Below, piece after piece: positions 56,520-64,000 of a stretch of DNA of 64,000 bases. Each line of letters starts with the position of its first letter. The stretch's first letter is position 1. The notes below the pieces were generated by a model. The model ran no database searches and had not been told where the DNA came from. It saw only the letters and a list, made by a program, of their open reading frames with translations. Location: positions 2,200,751-2,264,750 of the forward strand of contig NW_020954617.1 in assembly GCF_900497805.2 (NCBI RefSeq), written 5' to 3'. Position numbers and translations under genes: made by a program. The DNA is from Vombatus ursinus (Eukaryota > Chordata > Mammalia > Diprotodontia > Vombatidae).

Positions 56520-57420
56520 TATTGTATAACATCAACCCAAATTTTGCTATGAAGTACGGTCAACACCTCATTAAAGAAAAAAATTCAGACTTTTTATACT
56601 TAAATACTTCAACAAAAATGAAACGGCAGAACAATGAATTGTATATACAGCTAGAAACAATAAAACTTGAAAACCAACAAATTTATAAAAAGAAAAAAAA
56701 AACTAGGATAAAAATAAATCCTAAAAATAAAACAAAGGATTAACAAAATTAAAAGCAAAACATTTGAATTAATTAATAAAACTGGTAATGGTTCCAAAAA
56801 TTACATTGAATAATCTGTTAATCTGATTTTTTTGAAAAGAAAATTATTTCAAAAAAGAAAAAAATCATAAAAAATAAAAAGGAATTAAAATAAATTATTT
56901 TGCCTAATGATGTACAAAATTGATAACTTAAATTACTACTTACAAAAATAAAATCTAGATTAACATAACAAGCAAATACATCATTTAAATTATACAATTT
57001 CACAAAAAAACTGCTCATGAATGAATTTTCAAAGAGGAAAGTAGGATCATATGTATTTATGTTTATATTTCATCAGACCTTCAGAGTACAATTAATTTCA
57101 ATATTAGATATAAATATTGCAAAAAATTAAAAAAAAGGATCTTATGAAATTCATTCTCTGAAAAAACATGATCATAATGCCATATAATAAACAAATTAGA
57201 AAAGAAGGAAAAATTCTTTTGAAATTTTGCATTAAGGTAGATTTCTTGACTAGTAAGAGGGAGAGAATATCAAAGAAGAGAGGAGTTTTTTTTATTTTGT
57301 ACAATGTAAAAGCTTCTGTGCATGCAAATTGAATGCAGCTAAAATTAGAACACAAATTATTATATGTGGAAAAACTTTTTAGCAAGCTTATCTGATCAGT
57401 GTCTAATATCCAAGCCATAG
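56520..57420 (+). mobile_element. Second L1 ORF2 segment with internal deletion
   Basis: At 56590-56800 the reading (NNELYIQLETIKLENQQI, then INKTGNG-like) repeats the linker region already seen at 55650-55830, so it is a separate L1 copy. At about 57300-57420 it jumps to the ORF2 C-terminal block before the 3' end ('aagcttctgtgcatgcaaat', like KNFCTKPMQL). Most of the polymerase is missing. A-rich and decayed. Confidence 0.7.
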
Positions 57421-57421
57421 A

Positions 57422-57530
57422 TGTGATATGTATGTGTATATACGTGTGTATTCATATACATATATATGTATATATTTAAATTACATAATACAATGTATAT
57501 ATATGTGTGTGTGTATCTAATAGCCATTCC
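57422..57530. repeat. TA/TG microsatellite inside L1
   Basis: TATG, TATA and TGTG units between two L1 parts. Confidence 0.88.
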
Positions 57531-58920
57531 CTAATAGAAAAAATAGTAACAGAAATTTCTCAAAGTATAGAATTCTATTTATCAATGTACACATGAAAAA
57601 TAAATCTTCCAACTCATTCATGATAAAAAGTAATGCTAATTATAATCAACTCTGCAGTTCCATTTCACATCCCATTTTGCCAATCACTTTGACAAAGATC
57701 ACAAAAAAGAAAAAAATATATTGATAATTATTGGAAGGACTGTAGGAAGATAATTTTACTAGTGCATTTGTCAAGCTGTGAATTGGTCTATCTGTTCTTA
57801 AAAAAATAATTGGGAAATATACTTAACAACCATTAAACTGTGAAGACCCTTTAACCCAAAGATTTCTACTTGGCATATACCTGAAAGAAATCAAAGAAAG
57901 GAAAAATGACATTTACACAAAAATAATCATAACTTTTTTGTTGTAGCATAGGATTGGAAACTAATAAATTGTCAATTGGGGGATGGCTAAACAAATTATG
58001 GTATACAATAATGGCATATTTTATTATTCAGTTGTTTTCAATTGTGTCCAACTCTTTATGCCCCCATTGATGGTTTTCTTAGCAGAGATAGTGGAGTGAT
58101 TTGTCATTTCCTTCTCCAGCTCATTTTATAGGTGAGGAAACTGAGGCAAACAGGGTTAAGTGACTTGCCCAGGATCACACAAATAGTGTGAGGCCAGATT
58201 TGAGCCCATGAAGATGAGTCTTCCTGACTTTATGACTGACACTCTATCTCCTGTGCTACCAAACTGCCCCAATGGCATATTTAAGTTAAGCAATAAAATG
58301 ATAAAACAGAATGGATTCTGAGAAATCTGTGAAGGCTTGTATGGACTAATATACCAGGCAGCTGAACAGAACCACGGAAACAAATTATACAGTGACTAAA
58401 ACATTATAAAGAAATACAACTTTGAAAAACTTCAGGATTTTCATCAATTCTTTGACCAGAACCCAAAGGAATAATGATGAAGGATGTTTTTCACCTCCCG
58501 GTAGAGGAGATTGAGTTAGAGATCCAAAATGAGACAGACATTTTTCTGATGTGTTTCATTTGTTTGGTTTTGGTATTTCATTACAAGTGGAGGTTTTTGT
58601 TTTGGTGGGACAGGCAGTGGGGATTGAGGATAATAGGAGGACTGATGATAATGATGTCAAAATGTGATTTAAATGGAAGGGAAAAAATCATAAGTGATGG
58701 ATCTAAATAAAACACAGCAAAGAGATCAGAATTTCAGAGGACACCAGAGACTAGTGGCATGCTTTGACAGTATTGTGCTGAATGCAGTGTATACTTGAAA
58801 CTATTCATAATGAGATTCACAGTTTATATAAGTCCTCTTTCTTTTCTTCTTTGTATATGGAAATGTTCATGTTTGTATTTGTCAAGTTTAGAAAAGTAAA
58901 TAATAATTTTTAATGTTCAT
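57530..58920 (+). mobile_element. L1 3' end (ORF2 C-terminus and 3' UTR) interrupted by a SINE
   Basis: 'aattgtcaattgggggatgg' and 'ctaaacaaattatggtatac' match the L1 3' coding end. The SINE at 58022-58270 interrupts it, and L1 resumes with 'ggattctgagaaatctgtga'. The 3' UTR ends near 58920 at 'gaaatgttcatgtttgtatt' and an A/T-rich tail. Confidence 0.85.
58022..58270 (-). mobile_element. CORE-SINE with RTE-like tail, 12-bp target duplication
   Basis: Reverse order: tail 'attcagttgttttcaattgt', CORE 'gacttgcccaggatcacaca', head 'cactctatctcctgtgctac'. The direct repeat AATGGCATATTT at 58010-58021 and 58271-58282 is perfect. The SINE is therefore younger than the L1 it sits in. Confidence 0.93.
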
Positions 58921-58924
58921 AATA

Positions 58925-59820
58925 GAAAAATAGGATATTACTCTTGAAAGTCAAGGAAAGTCACTTTTCCTAATTTTGACAGCAATTACTTTCCAGACTT
59001 TTTCCTCTGATGCCCTACTACAACAACAGCCTGATAGGCATTTAATCTACTTTCCTCTAGGGTTGCCAAATTGTTTGCAGTTTCTTCTTACTTCTTTTGA
59101 TAGGAAGTGAATTATAGAAATGGAAGGAATGGACAATGTGTCTCATTAATATTTAAACACAGAGTAGTAGTTTAATGATTTCTGTGGCCTTTTAAAAATA
59201 TGTGAATAATATGAGGAAAATTATAAATGTTCTTGGTAGCAAAACTAGAAATCTCCCTTGGAGGTTTTCCAGACTATTGGTAAGCATAATTATAGTTGTT
59301 TGAAATAAATGCATCTGATTTACTCTGGAGACTATAAAAGCCTTGACTTTGTATTTACATAACATTTCCAAAATGCATTCTGGTCTCAGCTGATCAGAAC
59401 CATTTTCTTAATCCATAAGTTACGAAAATGTTTACTGATATAAGTTAAAAAAGAAAAGTGTTCATCCATTAAATAATTACATACTAGGCACTTTTTTTCT
59501 AATAAAAATTCATGGGAAAGAATGCTCTGCTAAAAGTAATTATAGCACATTATGCACTAATCACTTGCCAAATTCCATGTTTTAAATCAGCCATTTTTAT
59601 GTTCATATATTTGAAGTAATTTCACAAGTAAATAATCATAGAGCACAACAAATGAAGTAAACAGTAAAACAAATGCAAAATAGAATGTAAAGGAAAACAA
59701 CCAAATTAAACAAAGACCACTTCTGTGAGCTGGCAAATCTTATTAGGCTACTGGCCCAGAGTCTTGGGAGCACAGATCCATAAAATGACAAGATTATAAA
59801 AGGCAGCATTGCAGATATTC
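58925..59820. other. Anonymous DNA
   Basis: No gene or repeat was recognised. Confidence 0.45.
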
Positions 59821-59824
59821 CTTT

Positions 59825-60025
59825 TTTTCCCAGAATTTTAACCTGGATACAAATCTCATCTGTTACTGTATTAGTTGTGTAATTCTGGGCAAGTCCTTCA
59901 ACCTCTCTACACCTCTATTTCCTCATCTGCACAATGGGGAAAATAGTATTTTAATTTTTTCATTGGTTTGTTATGAGAAGAGTGTTGTATAAAGCTTAAA
60001 GTATCCTAAAAATTGAGTTACTATA
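59825..60025 (+). mobile_element. CORE-SINE with L2-like tail (MAR1/MIR type)
   Basis: 'gtgtaattctgggcaagtcc', 'tatttcctcatctgcacaat' and 'taaagcttaaagtatcctaa'. Confidence 0.82.
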
Positions 60026-60029
60026 TCTT

Positions 60030-60480
60030 TCTTTCTCTTTAACACCAAGGGCAGATCTATTCTCTCTAAAACTTTCCTTAATTATTCCCAGCCCATTCTG
60101 ATTATAAACTTCCCCTTCCCCTATGCATTTAAAAACATTCTATTTGATTAAAAAATTCAGGTTTTAATTTTTTTATTACATCACATGTGTGTATGTTTTC
60201 CTCCTTGATTAGGTTTTTAAAATTCTTTAATTTTCAAGGCATGTACATGTATACAAAAATATGTATATACATGATACATATCGGTAAGTCAAAAGAAATA
60301 ACCATTAATAGTGTTCTTCAAGCCCTGTAACTTATTTCTTAGAATTGATTTACTGCTGTTTAAATTATTTTTTTGAAAGGGATTTTGTATTATCTATAAC
60401 CTAATTTGCCCCTGCTTGGGTTACTTTATGTCTTCTGTTTAAAAAAAAAATTACTATATTTTATTCTTTATTCCCCTTGA
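60030..60480. other. Anonymous DNA
   Basis: No gene or repeat was recognised. Confidence 0.45.
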
Positions 60481-60484
60481 GGTC

Positions 60485-60690
60485 ACATGATGAAGTAGAA
60501 AGAATTCTGGGTTTGGAGTAAGAGGAAATAGAGAATAAATCCTGGATTCAAATCCTTGTTCTGTGACTTAGCTGTGTGACTTTTGGCAAGTTATCTAATC
60601 TACTTGGACTTCCGTATCCTTGTTTGTAAAATGTTGGGTCCCTGAATAATCTCTAAGATGACTTTCATCTCTAAAACTATAACTTTGCAT
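60485..60690 (+). mobile_element. MIR-type SINE
   Basis: 'tgatgaagtagaaagaattc', 'ctggattcaaatccttgttc', 'gtgtgacttttggcaagtta' in order. Confidence 0.82.
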
Positions 60691-60694
60691 GAAG

Positions 60695-60850
60695 AAAGTC
60701 AGTCAGTCAATAAACATTTATCAAGTGCCTACTATATGCTAAGCACTGTACTAAGCACAAGGGCTACAAATATGGGAAAAAAGTCATTGTTCTCAAGGAG
60801 CTTACAATTTAATGGGGGAAAATAGCACACAAGAAGACACTATAAGTGGG
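60695..60850 (+). repeat. Interspersed repeat family copy 5
   Basis: The clearest 5' part of the family: 'gtcagtcagtcaataaacat', 'ttatcaagtgcctactatat', 'gctaagcactgtactaagca', 'ctcaaggagcttacaattta'. Confidence 0.72.
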
Positions 60851-60854
60851 TGGG

Positions 60855-61490
60855 TAGTACCCAATGAAGAATGGGAAGGAGTAAGATGGAAAAGTAAGAG
60901 AAGTCCCAGAGTAGAGCAACCAGGTAAGAAATGAAGTACTCTGAGTTTAATTCCCACATTAAATGGAGGTTTTGCTGTCCACCCTCCAATCTGAGGGACA
61001 AATGGTGGTGAGTACCAAGACTGATGGGATCTTGCAGGATGATGAGATTTTCCCAATAATGAGTTACTTGGGTCATGTTAGAAAAGTCAGAGAATATCGA
61101 TAAAATTAAAGTCTTATTTAATACATCTTATCAGTGCTTACCAGCTTACCTCACCCATTAGAAAGCACACCTATAAAAACAGTTCTAACAAATATAGCTT
61201 GAATATGTGATTGAAAGGGCCACTTCTCACTAATATTTCTCAAGGGAAATGCGATTTCTTTTGCATGATAATAAAACTGGCCACTCTCATCTTTACCTCT
61301 AGAATCTCTATGTTTTTGTTTGTTTTTGCTATGAGTATTAGTTGTTGCTGTGCTTAAAGGCCATTCTGAATGAAGATTTTCACTTATTTGTAAGGAGGAT
61401 CTAATTTTTCTTGGCCTCAAACTTTGTGGTTCACATCAAGGAGGCAGTGGTCAAAGAGGGAGAAATGTATGTGTCTAATTCAACTTGTAT
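60855..61490. other. Anonymous DNA
   Basis: No gene or clear repeat was recognised. Confidence 0.45.
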
Positions 61491-61494
61491 TCAG

Positions 61495-61745
61495 GATATG
61501 GAGCACCTCAGTGGCATAGTGGATATAATGGTGGGCCTGGAGTCAGGAAGACTCATCTGGCTTCAGACATTTACTAATTGTGTGACCTTATTCAAGTCAC
61601 CCAAACCTGTTTGCTTCAGTCTCTCATCTATAAAATGAGCTGGAGAAAGAAACGGCAAACCATTTTAGTATTTTTGTCCCCCTTAACCTCCACAAAAATG
61701 GGATTAAAAAGAGTTGGATGTGACTGAAAAATGCCTGAACAATTC
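61495..61745 (+). mobile_element. CORE-SINE with RTE-like tail (RTESINE type)
   Basis: Head 'agtggcatagtggatataat', then 'gcctggagtcaggaagactc', CORE 'tgtgaccttattcaagtcac', tail 'ggatgtgactgaaaaatgcc' and 'tgaacaattc'. Confidence 0.9.
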
Positions 61746-61749
61746 AGCT

Positions 61750-62190
61750 CATTTGGAAAAAAAAGTTTCTTTCTCCCTTGAATTTTTATTTTTTGAATAT
61801 CACTAACTGTTATAGTTTTGCTTTTCCCCTACTATGGCTTTGTCATTGTTGGTGTTTTTTATATTTATTAATATTATTTGACAAAGATTTTAAAAATAAT
61901 TAATCAAAATAAAACAGAAGCTGGTATAAATATCCAGAGACTTTAAAAGCAGTACAGAAAGCCCAAGTAATTCAGCCAAACTCAATCCATGTATTTGATT
62001 TTGCCTTGCATATCAAATGTTTCGCATATTTATTTGTGAGACCACACTAACTGCTAGTAGGTCTGACTCTGGAACTATCTTAGACTATTGGTTGGTATTA
62101 TATGCACTAGATTGGTGTATTGTCCTCAACATTTTTGTTTACATACTTAGTTTTTTAAGGAATTAAATGGAATTCAACAAATTTCTACTG
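61750..62190. other. Anonymous AT-rich DNA
   Basis: No gene or repeat was recognised. Confidence 0.45.
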
Positions 62191-62194
62191 AATC

Positions 62195-62410
62195 CTCTCA
62201 CCAATGTTTTTAGTTTTTATTGTTTTAAATTTATTTTATTTTCAATTTATGGAACAAGAAAAAAGATGATTGCACATTAAACTGCAAGTCTATCATGTAC
62301 AACTTGCTATTCCCTCCAAATAGACAATAAAGTTTACATGTAAATTTCTTTTTTTTCCCTTCCCCCCCTCCCCTCCTGCTTTAGAGATGGCTGCCATTAG
62401 ACACAGATAG

Positions 62411-62441
<31 letters not shown>

Positions 62442-62560
62442 AAATTATTCTATAAATACTTCTATTTATCAATTCTCTCTCTTGATACAAATACTGTCTT
62501 TCTTCATATATCCTTTATTTTTAATTTGTGTAATTATAATAGTAAATTTTAAAAAATAGG
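62195..62560 (-). mobile_element. L1 3' UTR, antisense, with (GT)n
   Basis: 'aagatgattgcacattaaac', 'atgtacaacttgctattccc' and 'gatggctgccattagacaca' fit a marsupial L1 3'-UTR pattern as I recall it, followed by a GT run at 62410-62440. No coding part remains. Confidence 0.65.
62410..62440. repeat. (GT)n microsatellite
   Basis: About 15 GT units with TATG variants at the end. Confidence 0.93.
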
Positions 62561-62564
62561 ATGG

Positions 62565-63580
62565 TAATATAAAAAAAGTATAGGACAGCTCCCTGCCTCC
62601 TCCAAAGAACATTCGGTATATTTGATCAGACATGCTATAGTTTCAGGAAATAATTAACTAACAACACATAATAGTATATGATTCAATGTCAAAATAAGTG
62701 ATGAAGACAGTAAGTGCTATAGGAGTTCAGGAAAGAGAAAGAAGAATTTGAATTCTAGCTGGACTATCATAGAACTAAACCATAAAATGCTGTTCAATAA
62801 AGAGGTTATTTTTCAGTTTACTTAGATTCAAGTTTGGATTCTTGTGGTACAACTGTGAATTTTAGAATAACTTTTTAAAGGGTTCAGTGTACCTGTTTTA
62901 GCATGGACTACTACTAAATGGATTTTGATATAATAAAAACCAAATCATATCCATCAAAATAGCTATCTATAGTAATAAAAAGTCTCTTATGATATGGTCA
63001 TAAAGGTTATGATTAAAAGAATCATTATTTTGTGTTAACAAATCTCTTGGTAATTAGTTAAGTTCTTCCTCATATATTAGACTCAATATATTACCCAAAC
63101 CTTACTGACAACTTGGGATAGGTGGCTATCTGCACAAACAGTTCATTCATATTCATAAGATTTCCTGAAGTATTAAAAAGTGACAATATAATCTAATTTG
63201 TCTCCAGCATTCTCCACTAAGGTTCTTCTTTTGTGCCTTCTTGTGACATAGTGATGACCCAGTGTTTTCAAGGCTTTTAGTCAAACAAAAATTTTCTCAA
63301 CCCTTATCAAATTGTACAGAGTTTTAATGGAATGGTTGATAGACTGCAAATGTGTCAATGGACCATCCTAGTTCGTCACCAGAAAGTGGGTCTCTGGATA
63401 AAATTTGGCCATACCAACTTACAAAGTCTAGTAAGTAATGGAGGTGTTTGATCTTTATGGACAAAGGGTGTTAAGCATTATCTCTAAAACTGGAGTCACA
63501 AAGAAGTTCCACAGCATTTTTGAGTTTTCAAAGTTAACAAGACACCTTATATAAAGTTGGTGAAATGTTTCCAAAATTCA
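62565..63580. other. Anonymous DNA, 1 kb
   Basis: No gene or repeat was recognised. Confidence 0.45.
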
Positions 63581-63584
63581 GAAT

Positions 63585-63730
63585 TGGAAGCCATGGATAG
63601 TGAGTTCTAATCCTGTTCCTGCCAGTGATTCAGCCTGTGGCATGGAATGTGTCATTTTACTTCTCTGTCTTAGTTCTGTCATCTGTAAAGCAGAGATAAT
63701 ATTGTTCACTGGGACCCATTGTTCCAGCCT
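63585..63730 (+). mobile_element. MIR-type SINE
   Basis: 'gtgagttctaatcctgttcc', 'gtcttagttctgtcatctgt' and 'aaagcagagataatattgtt'. Confidence 0.75.
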
Positions 63731-63734
63731 ATCT

Positions 63735-64000
63735 CCTCCCATCGACTTTACAAAATAAAACTCTGCGCATGAATTTGGATATGAGCCAGGGCAATTAGAC
63801 ACACTTATCTGCTTCAAAAGTATTTGAAGAAAAACCAGTGGAAACAATTTTGAAGCTGAACCATATGCATTTTAAATAAGGGCCAATATCCTTCTAAACA
63901 ATTCCTTTTTCCTTAACTCTGAAAATATAGTAGAAGCAAATTTACTCTGGTGTAAGTTTGAAGATTAAAAAAAAAATACAACCACATGGAACAAGCCAAC
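63735..64000. other. Anonymous DNA to the window end
   Basis: No gene or repeat was recognised. Confidence 0.45.

Overview
The window looks like a gene-poor, AT-rich stretch of a marsupial nuclear genome, intergenic or deep intronic. The main evidence is the repeat content. There are many tRNA-headed CORE-SINEs with the box 'tgacttgcccagggtcaca'. Some carry an L2-like tail (MIR/MAR1 type), some an RTE-like tail (RTESINE type), and two are short oligo(A)-tailed copies resembling WSINE1. There are also marsupial-style L1 and half-L1 (HAL1-like) copies and old L2 and CR1/L3 fragments. The WSINE1-like copies hint at an Australian marsupial, but the species cannot be fixed from sequence alone. I found no multi-exon host gene, no bacterial or viral gene system, no CRISPR array and no tRNA or rRNA gene.

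Two host-gene retrocopies stand out. The first is a full-length, uninterrupted 165-codon copy of ribosomal protein L12 (RPL12/uL11) on the minus strand, with its coding part at 34951-35448. It is intronless and framed by a 13-bp direct repeat. The second is a decayed, 5'-truncated adenosylhomocysteinase (AHCY) processed pseudogene on the plus strand at about 22345-23322. It runs from about codon 77 to the C-terminus and ends in a poly(A) signal.

Layout. 1-4.2 kb: a (GA)n tract, then an L1 that took in a solo LTR and later a SINE. 4.5-5.4 kb: a hAT fragment nested in a MIR, and two SINEs. 5.4-9.6 kb: mostly unassigned, with a GC-rich block near 6.7-7.5 kb. 9.6-13.4 kb: a HAL1-like L1, a CR1 with an inverted 5' part, and two antisense LINE 3' ends. 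13.6-18.3 kb: L2, SINEs, microsatellites and anonymous DNA. 18.3-21.2 kb: a nearly whole antisense HAL1-like element. 22.3-23.3 kb: AHCY pseudogene. 24.56-26.57 kb: a 5'-truncated antisense L1 with a probable target-site duplication. 26.6-34.8 kb: L2 tails, SINEs and large compound microsatellites. 34.9-35.55 kb: RPL12 retrocopy. 36-48 kb: CR1, L2, SINEs and anonymous DNA. 48.56-49.11 kb: a second solo LTR. 52.0-53.4 kb: a repeat-poor stretch that may hold conserved noncoding sequence. 54.4-58.9 kb: a CR1 fragment and a chain of L1 segments holding a younger SINE. 59-64 kb: SINEs, an L1 3' UTR and anonymous DNA.

Nothing here amounts to a new molecular system. The interest lies in the intact RPL12 retrocopy, the nested insertions whose relative order can be read, and a few unassigned open or GC-rich blocks. 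Repeat boundaries are approximate to about 10-30 bases unless a flanking duplication is given. Family names come from recalled consensus patterns, not from a database search.
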